A stretch of DNA of 64,000 bases from an uncultured Acidimicrobiaceae bacterium (GTDB lineage Bacteria > Actinomycetota > Acidimicrobiia > Spongiisociales > SHLN01): the NCBI GenBank assembly GCA_947259275.1, contig CAMYMH010000008.1, positions 21,085-85,084 of the forward strand, read 5' to 3'. The notes below the pieces were generated by a model that saw nothing but the letters and a program-made list of their open reading frames with translations, was not told the origin of the DNA and searched no databases. Below, one piece after another: positions 8,442-18,198 of the stretch (its first letter is position 1; each line of letters begins with the position of its first letter). Both the position numbers and the translations under genes were made by a program.

Positions 8442-9271
8442 TGATCCTCATCATCGGCCGGGGCGGCCAGCTGGGTACTTCGTTCGCGAATCTGCTTGGT
8501 CCCGGTGCCACATCGCTCGGCATGGACGAGCTGGACCTGCGGGACTCGGACCGAATCTGGCCGGTTCTCGACCGGTTCGAACCGGCGGCGGTGATCAACT
8601 GTGCCGGGCACACCGGCGTCGACCTCGCCGAGCAGCAGCCGGAGCTGGCGTACCTCCTCAACGCTTCCGCGGTTGGTCAAATGGCCCGCTGGGCCGCCTC
8701 CCGATCAGTTGCGTTCGTCAATTTCTCGAGCGACTACGTGTTCGACGGCACCAAGCGCACTCCCTATTTGGAGTCCGATCAGCCCAACCCCCTCAACACA
8801 TATGGCAGAACCAAGCTGGCGGGCGAGACCGAGGGCCTGGCCGCCCACCCGGGAATGCTGACGGTCCGCAGCTCGTGGCTGGTTTCCGGCAGCTGTCCCA
8901 ATTTCGTGGCGACGGTGCTTCGCCGGACGCGGTCGGGCGCGATCCGAGTGGTGGAAGATCAGGTCGGCGTTCCCAATATCGCCGACGACCTGGCGGTGGG
9001 CACTCTCGCGGCCCTCGACCAAGGGATTAGCGGCATCCTGCACCTGTCGAGTGCAGGTGAAACCAGTTGGTTCGGGCTGGCGCGGCGAGCGCTCGAGTTG
9101 GCCGACATGGACCCCGAACTGGTTCAACCGATCTCGACCGAGGAATACGCTGCCGGCGCCCCCCGACCGGCTTACGGCGTGCTGGGCTCGGAGCGCCTCA
9201 CCGGCATCGAGCTGCCTTCCTGGGAACGATCGCTCCCCGCGGTGGTGAAGGAAATGCTCGCCTGGGTGTGA
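8441..9271 (+). CDS. rmlD: dTDP-4-dehydrorhamnose reductase
   Basis: NADPH-dependent reductase (276 residues) that makes dTDP-L-rhamnose, the last pathway step. GRGGQLGTSF is the nucleotide-binding loop and YGRTKLAGE the catalytic Tyr/Lys region. FSSDYVFDG and the DQVGVPN-type motif near residue 170 are typical of the family. ATG overlaps the rmlA stop (TGATG). It ends 11 bases from a convergent gene. It completes a full rml set in one transcript, so the organism should be able to make activated rhamnose for a surface glycan. Confidence 0.94.
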   Translation: MILIIGRGGQLGTSFANLLGPGATSLGMDELDLRDSDRIWPVLDRFEPAAVINCAGHTGVDLAEQQPELAYLLNASAVGQMARWAASRSVAFVNFSSDYVFDGTKRTPYLESDQPNPLNTYGRTKLAGETEGLAAHPGMLTVRSSWLVSGSCPNFVATVLRRTRSGAIRVVEDQVGVPNIADDLAVGTLAALDQGISGILHLSSAGETSWFGLARRALELADMDPELVQPISTEEYAAGAPRPAYGVLGSERLTGIELPSWERSLPAVVKEMLAWV

Positions 9272-9282
9272 GGTGTCCGGGA

Positions 9283-10293
9283 CTAGCTACTGCAGGGGTT
9301 TGGTGAGTAGATCCCGATGATCTCTCCGGTGGCATCGCTCGACGTGACGGGTCCCCAAATGAAGAGTGACCCGTCGGCGCCGTGCACTTGAAATACCAGC
9401 CCGACGCTTTCGTCATTGAGGTATGACACGCGGCTGTAGGCCGATTCGAGATCCCGGATACTGTCACCTATCCCGACGCCGCTGATGGTGCGCACAACCG
9501 GGTACCGGAAGCTGTCGTAGGTCGCATCCAGCCGATAGCCGGCGAAGCTCATGACTCCGGCTGCGTCTTCCACCCCGATCACCAGCAGTCGGCCCCAGCG
9601 CACCGTCTGAACCAGATCGCCCGGGCAGGTGCCGAACTCGCCGCCCGAGATCCCGGCCCGGCCGACGTCCGATGCTTCGTCGAGACTGGCGCCGAGGCGG
9701 CCGAGCACGGTGTTGAAGTCATCTCCGAAGGCGAAGGGATCCAACCCGAAGGCGCCGAGGCGAAGCTCGCTGAGCGGGATTGGCCGCCCGACCGGAATCA
9801 CTGTGAGTGGCGGGAGGGTGGTGGTGGTAGGGCTGGCGGTGGTGGTGGTTGTCGCCTGGGTTGTGCTGGTCGCAGGCAGCGTGGTCACGGTGGTGGCGAT
9901 CGTGCTATCAGCGCCAACGCCAAGCACTTCGACGGGCTCGTCGCCGCCCGATCCGAACAACCGGGTGACTCCGAAGATGGCGATGATGGCGATGACGCCG
10001 GCCAGGACGGCCGTAGGCCAGAACTCGCGGGGCCGCTCGCGGGTCGGCAAAGGGAGCGCCAGCGGGTCGTCGCTGGCGCTCTCGCCCCACAAGGGATTGG
10101 CCGGTTCGCTCTCGAGCAGCTTGCGGTACACCGCAGGTGCCGCCAGCAGGCTGTCGGTTGTCAGTTGGGTTTCTTCGTAGCGCGACACATAGGCACCGGT
10201 TGGGGCGCGCTCGGTCAACTCATGCCCGCAGGACGGACAGGTGGAGGAATCGGCGCTCAGCGAGCCGGCACAGATGGGACATCGGTCACTCAT
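9283..10293 (-). CDS. Zinc-ribbon, single-pass membrane protein with Thr-rich linker
   Basis: Protein of 336 residues. The N-terminal CPIC...CPSCGHEL arrangement is a zinc-ribbon. A cytoplasmic linker of about 60 residues follows, then one membrane helix (about residues 92-113), a Thr/Pro-rich linker (about 130-165) and an extracellular domain of about 170 residues with a C-terminal Cys pair region (GTCPGDLV and NPCSS). The outer domain is not recognised; this layout is common in actinobacterial envelope proteins. It converges with rmlD and is 65 bases from the upstream minus-strand gene's end. Confidence 0.75.
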   Translation of the reverse strand: MSDRCPICAGSLSADSSTCPSCGHELTERAPTGAYVSRYEETQLTTDSLLAAPAVYRKLLESEPANPLWGESASDDPLALPLPTRERPREFWPTAVLAGVIAIIAIFGVTRLFGSGGDEPVEVLGVGADSTIATTVTTLPATSTTQATTTTTASPTTTTLPPLTVIPVGRPIPLSELRLGAFGLDPFAFGDDFNTVLGRLGASLDEASDVGRAGISGGEFGTCPGDLVQTVRWGRLLVIGVEDAAGVMSFAGYRLDATYDSFRYPVVRTISGVGIGDSIRDLESAYSRVSYLNDESVGLVFQVHGADGSLFIWGPVTSSDATGEIIGIYSPNPCSS

Positions 10294-10358
10294 AGGCGTG
10301 ACGAGATGTTATCGAGGTTTCGCGTCCTGGCGTGGCAAACGGCAAACCTTTGGATTGG

Positions 10359-12371
10359 TTACTCGAGCTGGGATCTCAGGGCGTCCGGGTCCGCGGTTGG
10401 GGCCGCGCAGGCGAAACGGTGACAGACATACGCCAGGGCATCGCCGTGGTGCGGCACGCGGCCTTCCAGCAGTGGGACCGTGGATGGCTCGGTACCCGCA
10501 GATCGTGCGATCACCGCTTCCGGGCGGTACCGGTCCCAGAACGCGGCCAACAGCTCGTCGGCGTGGGATCCGACCACCGCCACCTCTCGAGGCGGGGCGA
10601 GCCATGAATGGGCCACCGCCAGCAAGTGACCGATGGCGGCCGGGTACTGATCGGCGAGGTGGGCCCCGGCCCGCAGAGCCGACTCGGTGCGGTCGAACAG
10701 CTCTGGATCGCCGGTCAGCAGCGCAGCCATCAGCAAGGCTTCGGCCGCCAGCGAGTTACCGGAGGGGGCCGGGTTGTCCATCAGGTCCTGAGGTCGGGTG
10801 ATCAGCTCGTCGGCGTCATGAGCGGTGGAAAAGAACTCGCCTTCCTCCCAGAACAGGTCGAGCATGGCGGTGACCAGCTCCCACCCGGCCGCGAACCACT
10901 CCTCCTCGCCGGTGGCCTGGTACAGCGTCAGCAAGCCGATGGCATAGGCGGCATAGTCGTCGAGGAACCCCGGCACGTGCGCCTCACCGTCCCGATAGGA
11001 GCGAAGCAGGCGGCCGTCGGGCCGGCGCAGACGGGCGAGCACGAAGCGGGCGTTGGCTCGCCCGGCTTCCAGATATCGCCCCTCCCCGAGGACGGCACCG
11101 GCTTCGGCAAGGGCACGTACTGCAAGTCCGTTCCAGGCGGTGATCACCTTGTCGTCCAGGCCGGGCCGGACCCTTCGATTGCGCGCTTCGAGCAAGCGCA
11201 GCTTCGCCTCCGAGACGGCTGCTCCCAGCCATTCGGAGGCCACGCCGTGCTCTTCGGCTACCTCACCAATCGGCCGGGCGTGGTGCAAGATGTTGGCGCC
11301 CTCGAAATTGCCCTCCGGGCTCACCCCGAGCACCGCCGCCACCGCGGCGGCGTCCGGGCCGACGATCTCGGCGAACTCCTGATAGCCGAACACATAGAAC
11401 TTGCCTTCGACCCCCTCGCTGTCGGCGTCCTCGGCCGAAGCAAGACCGCCATCGGGCAGACCCAGGTCGGAGAGCATGTAATCGAGCGTCTGCCGGGCCA
11501 CTCGGAGATAGTCGTCGTCGTCCAGTTCCTGTCCGGCCCGCAGGTACAGGCGAGCGAGGAGGGCATTGTCGTAGAGCATCTTCTCGAAGTGGGGTACGAG
11601 CCAAATCTGGTCGGTGGCATAGCGGGCAAAGCCTCCGGCCAGATGGTCGTAGATACCCCCGGCCGCCATCCGGTCAAGCGTGCGCCGGAGCGCCGGGCCG
11701 GCCCCCGGCGCCCATTCCTCCCGGTGGATCCGCAACAAGAACTCGAGGCCCGGGACCTGAGGAAACTTGGGGGCGCCGCCGAAGCCGCCAAACTCGGCAT
11801 CGAAGGAGGCCATCAGTCGCTGATACGCCGTCTGCAATTGCGTTTCGGTGATGACATCGTCGCCCGACTGGATACGTTGGGAGACCGCCTCAACCAGCCG
11901 GTCTGACTGTGCCTCGACGTCGTTGCGCCGTTCACGCCACGCTTCGGAGACCACCTCGAGGACCTGCAGGAACGACGGCATGCCCGGGCGCGATTCCCTC
12001 GGGAAGTAGGTCCCGGCAAAGAACGGCTTCCCATCGGCGGTGATGAAAACGGTCATCGGCCAGCCACCATGGCCGTTCATGGCCTGCACCGCCGACATAT
12101 AGATGCCGTCAACATCGGGGCGCTCCTCCCGGTCAACCTTCACGTTCACAAACAACTCGTTCATGACCGCGGCAGTAGCGGGATCCTCGAAGGACTCGTG
12201 GGCCATGACGTGGCACCAGTGACAGGCCGAATACCCAACCGACAGCAGGATCGGCTGGTCGCGATCCCGGGCGGCCGCGAAGGCCTCTTCGCCCCACGGA
12301 TACCAATCAACGGGATTGTCCTGATGCTGCAGCAGGTAGGGGCTGGTGGTGGCGGCGAGACGGTTCGGCAT
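10359..12371 (-). CDS. Thioredoxin-like domain protein, YyaL/SPATA20 family (DUF255)
   Basis: Protein of 670 residues in the YyaL/SPATA20 family. The N-terminus ([21 protein letters not shown]) and the thioredoxin-like motif SACHWCHVM are diagnostic. [14 protein letters not shown] and GGWPMTVF follow, then a six-hairpin glycosidase-like region ([13 protein letters not shown], residues about 230-670). The family's reaction is not established; a redox or sugar-epimerase-like role has been suggested. I use the ATG at 12371, which starts the conserved N-terminus and has TACGTT six bases upstream. The TTG at 12389 is the alternative. Confidence 0.92.
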   Translation of the reverse strand: MPNRLAATTSPYLLQHQDNPVDWYPWGEEAFAAARDRDQPILLSVGYSACHWCHVMAHESFEDPATAAVMNELFVNVKVDREERPDVDGIYMSAVQAMNGHGGWPMTVFITADGKPFFAGTYFPRESRPGMPSFLQVLEVVSEAWRERRNDVEAQSDRLVEAVSQRIQSGDDVITETQLQTAYQRLMASFDAEFGGFGGAPKFPQVPGLEFLLRIHREEWAPGAGPALRRTLDRMAAGGIYDHLAGGFARYATDQIWLVPHFEKMLYDNALLARLYLRAGQELDDDDYLRVARQTLDYMLSDLGLPDGGLASAEDADSEGVEGKFYVFGYQEFAEIVGPDAAAVAAVLGVSPEGNFEGANILHHARPIGEVAEEHGVASEWLGAAVSEAKLRLLEARNRRVRPGLDDKVITAWNGLAVRALAEAGAVLGEGRYLEAGRANARFVLARLRRPDGRLLRSYRDGEAHVPGFLDDYAAYAIGLLTLYQATGEEEWFAAGWELVTAMLDLFWEEGEFFSTAHDADELITRPQDLMDNPAPSGNSLAAEALLMAALLTGDPELFDRTESALRAGAHLADQYPAAIGHLLAVAHSWLAPPREVAVVGSHADELLAAFWDRYRPEAVIARSAGTEPSTVPLLEGRVPHHGDALAYVCHRFACAAPTADPDALRSQLE

Positions 12372-12377
12372 GCAGGC

Positions 12378-12383
12378 AACGTA
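12378..12383 (-). promoter_or_regulatory. Probable leaderless -10 box for the YyaL-family gene
   Basis: TACGTT on the minus strand ends six bases before the ATG at 12371, with no ribosome-binding site between them. The spacing matches the other leaderless starts in this window. Confidence 0.4.
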
Positions 12384-12645
12384 GCGCAAAGCAGGGCTCT
12401 ATCAGGGGGGTTCTTGCCACCTCATCTGCCTTACCGCACCGAAAGGAGGGTGCGGAAACTCGCAAAATGACCGACACTGATGGCGAGACGAAAACGGCGG
12501 CTAGAGGAAGGGCCCGGTCCCGTCTCAGGAAGGGAACCAAGATTCCGGAAATTGGGGGGTTCTCAAGACCCCGTTTCTGTGTCATATTGATGCGCCTGGG
12601 CGCACGCGTGCGTCTCGGGAGCATTTCTGAGGAGGAACGCCATCT

Positions 12646-13614
12646 ATGGCAGCGACAGCGAGTAAGCCGCGCGCCCGCGGGCACAACAAGCTCACCGACG
12701 AGCGTGGCCGTCTGACCACCGATCTTGTAAGCCAGTACCTGACCGCGATCGGTGAGTACGACCTGTTGACAGCCGAGATGGAAGTCGAGTTCGCGCAGAA
12801 AATCGAAGCCGGTCAGGACGCGGCCGAGCGCCTGGACAACAAGGACTTCAACACCAGGAAGGAAGAGCTCAATCTTCGTCGGCAGGCTCGCCAGGGCCGC
12901 AACGCCAAGGACGCCTTCCTCACCGCCAACCTCAGGCTGGTGGTCGCCAATGCCCGTCGATATGCCAACACCTCCGGAATCGATTTCCTCGATCTCATTC
13001 AGGAGGGCAACCTTGGGCTCATCCGGGCCGTCGAGAAGTTCGACTGGCGCAAGGGTTTCAAGTTCAGCACCTACGCTACGTGGTGGATACGCCAGGCCAT
13101 CACCCGCGCCATCGCCGACAAGTCCCGGACGGTTCGGATTCCCGTGCACCTCCATGACACTCTGGCCGCGGTGCGTGCCGCGCAGGCGAGCCTCAAGGCG
13201 GAGTTGGGACGAGATCCCAAGCCGGACGAGATCGCCGAGGAGGCCGGGGTTACCGTCGACAAGGTCGAGCTCGCCCTCGGGGTAGCCGACACCGTGTCGC
13301 TGGAACAGCCGGTTGGAGAGGACGGGGCCCAGCTCGGTGATTTCATCGAAGACGACGATGCCATCGACCCGGTCCGGGTGACCGAGGAGATGGACATTGC
13401 CAACAGCCTCCGCAAGTCCATCGAGCGCCTGCCCGAGCGGGAAGGTCGCATCCTCGGATTGCGCTACGGCTTCCTGGACGGCGTACCCCGTACGCTCGAG
13501 GAGATCGGTGAGGAGTTCAATCTGACTCGCGAGCGCATTCGCCAGCTCGAGAAGCTGGCGCTATGCCGGCTGCGCCACCCTTCGTTCGGCATCCGCGAAC
13601 AGGACCTCGTCTAG
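12646..13614 (+). CDS. RNA polymerase sigma-70 factor (group 1/2, SigA/SigB-like)
   Basis: Sigma factor of 322 residues lacking region 1.1. Region 1.2 is [19 protein letters not shown]. Region 2 contains [30 protein letters not shown] and [17 protein letters not shown], with the -10-recognition helix. Region 3 and a region 4 helix-turn-helix ([20 protein letters not shown]) follow. It is a housekeeping-type or closely related alternative factor; with only this window I cannot say whether it is the primary one. GAGGAGG sits about 10 bases before the ATG. A 274-base region separates it from the divergent YyaL gene and probably holds its promoter. Confidence 0.93.
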   Translation: MAATASKPRARGHNKLTDERGRLTTDLVSQYLTAIGEYDLLTAEMEVEFAQKIEAGQDAAERLDNKDFNTRKEELNLRRQARQGRNAKDAFLTANLRLVVANARRYANTSGIDFLDLIQEGNLGLIRAVEKFDWRKGFKFSTYATWWIRQAITRAIADKSRTVRIPVHLHDTLAAVRAAQASLKAELGRDPKPDEIAEEAGVTVDKVELALGVADTVSLEQPVGEDGAQLGDFIEDDDAIDPVRVTEEMDIANSLRKSIERLPEREGRILGLRYGFLDGVPRTLEEIGEEFNLTRERIRQLEKLALCRLRHPSFGIREQDLV

Positions 13615-13712
13615 GCCTTGCGGCCTGTGGTCAAAACGGTCTCAGAACCCATGTCGCTCTTCGCCTGCCCGAAATCGAGGAGTAGCCTGGACCGAACGGG
13701 AAAAGGGGAGTC

Positions 13713-14090
13713 GTGAATCTCGAAGCGCTCGTCGGCGGTGGTGTGGAGGTCGTTGGGCCAGAAGCAACCCTGCGAGAGGTCGCTCAGGCCATGGTGAAGA
13801 CCGGCGTCGGCAGTGTCGGCGTGGTCGATGGGCACGCCCTGGTGGGGATCTTGACCGAGCGGGACATCCTGCGGGGCGTTGCCGACGAAGTTGAACTCGA
13901 CTCGGCACTCGCATCCGATTTCATGACGCCGGCACCGGATACCTTCGACCCGGATGTCGATGTCGAGGAGGCCGCCGCCTGGTTGATCGAGACCGGGTAC
14001 CGGCACCTGCCGGTCATGCGTGACGGCGAGCTGCTCGGCATTGCCAGCATCCGCGACCTCCTGTGGGCGATGGTTGAGGGCTCCGACTAG
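13713..14090 (+). CDS. CBS-domain pair protein
   Basis: Small cytoplasmic protein (125 residues) made of two CBS motifs, a Bateman module that usually binds adenine nucleotides. The first has GSVGVVDGHALVGILTERDIL and the second RHLPVMRDGELLGIASIRDLL. No enzyme domain is attached, so it is a stand-alone sensor of unknown partner. GTG start preceded by GGGGAG. Nothing nearby identifies a target; the next gene, 40 bases on, is a macro-domain protein that also deals with nucleotide-derived ligands. Confidence 0.9.
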   Translation: MNLEALVGGGVEVVGPEATLREVAQAMVKTGVGSVGVVDGHALVGILTERDILRGVADEVELDSALASDFMTPAPDTFDPDVDVEEAAAWLIETGYRHLPVMRDGELLGIASIRDLLWAMVEGSD

Positions 14091-14130
14091 CGGCGCGCCA
14101 ACCGCCAACCGTGGACCGTGAGGAGCGTCA

Positions 14131-14637
14131 GTGCGGCTCGAGGTTATCTCCGCTGATATCACCACGTTGGCTGTCGACGCCATCGTCAATGCTGCCAACT
14201 CGAGCCTGCTCGGTGGTGGCGGGGTCGACGGGGCCATTCATCGGGCGGCCGGGCCCGAGCTCGTGGCCGCCTGCCGGCTTCTGGGTGGCTGCCAGACCGG
14301 CGACGCCAAGGCGACACCCGGCTTCCAGCTTCCGGCCCAATGGGTGATTCACACGGTTGGGCCGGTGTGGCGAGGAGGTAGCGCAGACGAGCCCGAGCTG
14401 TTGGCCTCGTGCTATCGAAGATCGATGGAAGTGGCTGGAGAGCTGGGAGCCAGGACGGTCGCCTTCCCCGCCATCTCGACCGGCGTCTATGGCTACCCGG
14501 CTCGGGCGGCAGCCGAAGTTGCGGTTGAGACTCTGCAACGAATCAACACCGGGGTAGCGGTCGCGACTCTGGTTGGTTTCGACGATCAGACGGTGGCCGT
14601 CTACCAGGAGTTGCTGGCCCGGCTTCGCCGGGCTTAG
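14131..14637 (+). CDS. Macro-domain protein (ADP-ribose-binding/deacylating)
   Basis: Single macro domain (168 residues). [26 protein letters not shown] is the ligand-binding Asn and glycine loop, and ISTGVYGYP is the second ADP-ribose loop. Proteins like this remove acetyl groups from O-acetyl-ADP-ribose or ADP-ribose from protein carboxylates. Here the Asn, Asp and second-loop residues are all present, so activity is likely. GTG start with GAGGAG six bases upstream; same direction and close to the CBS gene. The stop runs into a perfect palindrome (14637-14655). Confidence 0.92.
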   Translation: MRLEVISADITTLAVDAIVNAANSSLLGGGGVDGAIHRAAGPELVAACRLLGGCQTGDAKATPGFQLPAQWVIHTVGPVWRGGSADEPELLASCYRRSMEVAGELGARTVAFPAISTGVYGYPARAAAEVAVETLQRINTGVAVATLVGFDDQTVAVYQELLARLRRA

Positions 14638-14655
14638 GAGTTGCTTCGCAACTCC
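14637..14655. repeat. Perfect 8-base palindrome with TTC loop
   Basis: Arms GGAGTTGC and GCAACTCC with loop TTC, beginning inside the stop codon of the macro-domain gene. It may act as a terminator although no T-run follows. It is nearly identical to the palindromes at 15767 and 3231. Confidence 0.75.
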
Positions 14656-14685
14656 ATGGCCGGGTAGCAGCCGCGGAGACCGTTC

Positions 14686-14691
14686 TACACT
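14686..14691 (+). promoter_or_regulatory. Probable leaderless -10 box for threonine aldolase
   Basis: TACACT ends seven bases before the ATG at 14699. No ribosome-binding site lies between, which fits a leaderless message. Confidence 0.5.
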
Positions 14692-14698
14692 GCCAGCC

Positions 14699-15727
14699 AT
14701 GATCGACCTACGTTCCGACACCGTCACGGTGCCTACCGATGCCATGCGCAAGGTCATCGCCGAGGCCGAAGTGGGCGACGACGTCTATCACGACGACCCG
14801 CTGGTGCTGGCGCTGGAGGAACACGTGGCGGGCCTGCTGGGAAAGGACGACGCCATGTACGTTCCAACCGGCACCATGTCCAATCAGGTGGCGCTGCGGG
14901 TCCACACCGACCCCGGCGATGTCGTCATTGCCGCCACCGGCGCGCACATCAACGGACACGAATTGGGGGCTCCGGCGGTCCTTTCGGGAATCCGCATCAA
15001 CGAGGTTCCCTCCGAGCGCGGGACGTTCACACCCGCGCAAATCCAGGCGGCCATTCCCCAACCCCCGCCCTCGATGCCCCCATCGCTTTTCGAACCAGCC
15101 ACCCTGGTGGCAGCCGAGAACACGCACAATGAGGCCGGTGGAACCGTATGGCCGCTCGACTTGCTGACGTCGGTCGCCGCCACTGCCCATGAGCTCGGGC
15201 TCGCCGCTCACCTCGACGGTGCCCGGCTTTGGAACGCCTCGGTGGCCAGCGGAGTTACCGAGCGTGAATTCGCCGCCGGGTTCGACACCGTGTCGGTGTG
15301 CTTCTCGAAAGGGCTCGGGGCACCAATGGGTTCTGCGTTGGTGGGGCGGCAGGACCTGATCGAACCGGCCAGACGTTTCAAGCAACTGTTCGGTGGTGGT
15401 TTTCGCCAGGCCGGCTTGATGGCGGCCGGAGCGCTGTATGCGGTCCAAAACCATCGAGATCGCCTGGCCGAGGATCATGAGACGGCGGCCCGGCTCGCCG
15501 CCGGGCTGGCGGAGATTCCGGGCATCGATATCGACCCGGACGACGTCGACACGAATATCGTGTACTTCCTGGTCGATGACGCCCACACCGTGTGCGATCG
15601 GCTTACCGAGCGGGGGGTCCTCACGCTCCCGCTGGGCCCCAGCCGCATGCGGGCGGTCACCCACCTTGGAATCGAGGCGGCCGACATCGATGCGGCGCTT
15701 GTGGCTCTACGGGAGGTTGTTGGGTAG
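14699..15727 (+). CDS. Low-specificity threonine aldolase
   Basis: PLP enzyme (fold type I, 342 residues) that cleaves L-threonine or allo-threonine to glycine and acetaldehyde. The N-terminus IDLRSDTVTVPT, the ENTHN segment, HLDGARLWNA with the PLP-binding Asp, and CFSKGLGAPMGS with the PLP lysine are all characteristic. The ATG at 14699 begins the conserved N-terminus and has a -10-like TACACT seven bases upstream; the frame before it is unrelated. The gene converges on the HerA-like gene, with two palindromes between. Confidence 0.93.
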   Translation: MIDLRSDTVTVPTDAMRKVIAEAEVGDDVYHDDPLVLALEEHVAGLLGKDDAMYVPTGTMSNQVALRVHTDPGDVVIAATGAHINGHELGAPAVLSGIRINEVPSERGTFTPAQIQAAIPQPPPSMPPSLFEPATLVAAENTHNEAGGTVWPLDLLTSVAATAHELGLAAHLDGARLWNASVASGVTEREFAAGFDTVSVCFSKGLGAPMGSALVGRQDLIEPARRFKQLFGGGFRQAGLMAAGALYAVQNHRDRLAEDHETAARLAAGLAEIPGIDIDPDDVDTNIVYFLVDDAHTVCDRLTERGVLTLPLGPSRMRAVTHLGIEAADIDAALVALREVVG

Positions 15728-15766
15728 CCGGCTGCCCTCCGAGCCGAGCCCGGCCAATCACTGCCT

Positions 15767-15807
15767 GGAGTTGCCAAGCAACTCCCTAGCAACGCCTTCG
15801 GCGTTGC
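15767..15807. terminator. Two adjacent hairpins between convergent genes
   Basis: GGAGTTGC / GCAACTCC with loop CAA (15767-15785) is followed by GCAACGCC / GGCGTTGC with loop TTC (15789-15807). They lie between the stops of threonine aldolase (+) and the HerA-like gene (-) and could terminate from both sides. No T-run is present, and both stems recur elsewhere, so they may be members of a repeat family. Confidence 0.6.
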
Positions 15808-18177
15808 CTACTTCCTTACCCAGACGAGGGCGACCTCGTCCACCGAGATGTCGGTCTTCTCGAGGCCGACTTCGATAGTGTCGATGTTGGCGGCGATGTC
15901 CTCCCACTTGTCGTTGATCTCCTCGACCTCCAGGACGATGTCCTCCTCGATGTCGGTTATCTCCTCCACCTTGTCCTCCACCTTGGCCTGGGCGGTCTTC
16001 AAGCGCTGCTGGGTTCGCTGGGTCTGGCTGCGGCGACGGGAGGCGCCCGATAGCGAGCGCGACCTCCTGCCGCCGAGGAGCACGCCGATCACATCGCTGG
16101 CTCCGGACATCCACTCGTCCCGTTTGCGAGTTTCGGTGTCGGTCTCCAGCTCCTCCATTCGCCGGTGTGCCGTCGCCAGCTGATCCTTGGCCCGATCCAG
16201 CTTGGCCTCGAGCCGGTCACGCACCTTGGCGATTTCGGTGTCGGCCCGATCTTCGGCGGCCCGATCGCAGCGCTGCTGGAAGTCTTCCTCGCTCTCGCCG
16301 ACCCGGGCGTACAGCTTGAGTTCGGCATTGCGGAATACCTCGATGCTGGCGTTCCGATACAGGTGATCCTTCAACTCGGACTTGACCGAAGTCCAGAACG
16401 CGGCGGTGTCGACCGGGGCCTCCACCAATGCGTAGGTGGCGCCTTCGGGTGCCTCCGGGCGGAAGTCCCGGTCGTCGTAGTCCACCACGACCGCGTCCTC
16501 GGGATCGAAGCGCTCGCCGAGCGGATGGAAGATCGCCTCCCAGGTCTGGTCGTGTTTCAGGTCGGCCTTCCTCTCGTCGTAGACGAGGTCGACCCGGGCG
16601 GCAATCATCGGCTCCAGCCGGGTGCCGGTTGGATTGGCCTCCACCAGCTTCGCCCATGGTGCGGCCGGGTCCAGGTAGGAGACCGAGATGCGCGGCGCCA
16701 CCTCAGGCGCCACCGGGGTTTCGTCATCCGCCAGCTCTTCGACCGGAGCGGACTGCTCCGCCTTCGACACCACGGCTGCTTGTCGCTCGGGGGCGTCCGA
16801 CGTCAGCCTGGCGACCTCCTCCCGGGTGAGCGGCCCTCGCAGGTAGGACATCGCCCACCGGGTCGAAAAGACCGATGGCTCGGCCTCACGAGTGTTGTGG
16901 AGCAGGAATTGCCGCTTGCCGAGGCCGCTGATCATCTGGTCGATCGCCTTCATGTCGCGTCCGCCGCCGGCGGACTCGAGCGCCTCGAGGATTCTGGCCT
17001 TGTCCCGCTCGGTTTGAAGGCGGCCGATCATCCAGGTGCCGGTGTTTGACATCGCCTTGTAGTCCAGATCGACCGGGTTCTGAGTCGACAGGACGAGTCC
17101 GACTCCAAAGGCGCGGGCTTGTTTGAGCATGGTGAGGATCGGCTTCTTGGCCGGAGGGTTGGCGGTTGGTGGGGCATAGCCAAACACCTCGTCCATGTAG
17201 ACCACGGCGCGCAGTTCGGTCGCTCCGGACAGGCTGCGCATCCAGGTCACGACCTTGGAGAGCACCATGGTGACGATGAACTGACGCTCCTGGTCCGACA
17301 GGTGCGCCAGATAGATGATGGCCGCCCGCGGGCTCCCATCATCCCGGTAAAGCATGGATTTGACGTCGAGCGGGACTCCCTCTGCCCAGGCGGAGAACGA
17401 GGGCGATGCCACCAGGCCGTTCAATCGCATGGCGAGGGCGGTGCGATCCTTGGGCGGGAAGAACGTGTCGACCTCGAATACTCCCAGTTTTCGCATCGGT
17501 GGTTCCTGCACCTGTCCGATGAGCGAGGCCATATCGAGGTCGCGACCCTGGCTCCAGGAGTTTTCGAGGATGTTGGCGAGCAGGATGTGCTCGGGCGACG
17601 AGAGCGGGTCGGCTTCGAGGCCGGCCAGCGTGAGCAGGCTCGATACGAAGCCCTCGATCTCGTCCCGTCCCGCCTCGGCTTCCAGGTTCCAATCGAGGTC
17701 GGGTGCCGCCAGCGAGCCGACCACGTTGACGGGAACCCCTGCCTCGGAGCCGGGCGTGTAGATGGTGACGTCGACGGTATCTTTCAGGCGGCGAATCGCC
17801 TCCAATCCCGGGTCCCAACCGGAGATCCCCTTCTTCCACAGGTTGGCCGTCTTCTCGCCCAGCTCGGCAGTGGTCACGCCGTCCTGCCGTGCCTGGTCGG
17901 CGCTCACCCACGGCTCGAAGTCGGAGCCGGCGAAGTCGGGGAACAGCAGCTCGAGGTTCCCCATGTCGCCTTTCGGGTCGATGACCAGCGTAGGGAGTCC
18001 GGAGAGCAGCGCCTCTTCGAGCAGGATCACACCCAGGCCGGTCTTGCCGGACCCGGTCATGCCGACGATGACGCCATGGGTAGTTAGGTCGGAGGGGTCG
18101 TAGGCGACATCACTGCCGCTCCGGTCGCCGCTGGTCGGGTCGATGATATGTCCGAGCAGGAAGCCGTTTGCGCTCAT
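15808..18177 (-). CDS. HerA/DUF87-type ATPase with C-terminal coiled coil
   Basis: Protein of 789 residues. An N-terminal HerA-like barrel region is followed by Walker A GMTGSGKTGLG (about residues 39-49), LVIDPKGDMGNLE, and a Walker B-type segment VVYMDEVFGYAPP (about 323-335), then a sensor-like STQNPVDLDYK. The last 200 residues are heptad-rich and charged (about 600-790), predicting a long coiled coil with a basic patch (RRSRSLSGASRRRSQ). HerA-family ATPases pump DNA or act with nucleases; this actinobacterial group is uncharacterised and no NurA-like nuclease is beside it. Start supported by AAGGAGG; 21 bases downstream of the LOG gene, likely one operon. Confidence 0.82.
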   Translation of the reverse strand: MSANGFLLGHIIDPTSGDRSGSDVAYDPSDLTTHGVIVGMTGSGKTGLGVILLEEALLSGLPTLVIDPKGDMGNLELLFPDFAGSDFEPWVSADQARQDGVTTAELGEKTANLWKKGISGWDPGLEAIRRLKDTVDVTIYTPGSEAGVPVNVVGSLAAPDLDWNLEAEAGRDEIEGFVSSLLTLAGLEADPLSSPEHILLANILENSWSQGRDLDMASLIGQVQEPPMRKLGVFEVDTFFPPKDRTALAMRLNGLVASPSFSAWAEGVPLDVKSMLYRDDGSPRAAIIYLAHLSDQERQFIVTMVLSKVVTWMRSLSGATELRAVVYMDEVFGYAPPTANPPAKKPILTMLKQARAFGVGLVLSTQNPVDLDYKAMSNTGTWMIGRLQTERDKARILEALESAGGGRDMKAIDQMISGLGKRQFLLHNTREAEPSVFSTRWAMSYLRGPLTREEVARLTSDAPERQAAVVSKAEQSAPVEELADDETPVAPEVAPRISVSYLDPAAPWAKLVEANPTGTRLEPMIAARVDLVYDERKADLKHDQTWEAIFHPLGERFDPEDAVVVDYDDRDFRPEAPEGATYALVEAPVDTAAFWTSVKSELKDHLYRNASIEVFRNAELKLYARVGESEEDFQQRCDRAAEDRADTEIAKVRDRLEAKLDRAKDQLATAHRRMEELETDTETRKRDEWMSGASDVIGVLLGGRRSRSLSGASRRRSQTQRTQQRLKTAQAKVEDKVEEITDIEEDIVLEVEEINDKWEDIAANIDTIEVGLEKTDISVDEVALVWVRK

Positions 18178-18198
18178 GCTTTGCTCCTCCTTGAGGGT

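Noticed and set aside
10608..11906. A 432-codon open frame opposite the YyaL-family gene
   Set aside because: The minus-strand reading is a clear family member with motifs throughout; this frame has no recognised feature and is a high-GC shadow.
12467..12715. Open frame of 82 codons in the region before the sigma factor
   Set aside because: Arg-rich composition, overlaps the sigma factor start out of frame, no ribosome-binding site or family match.
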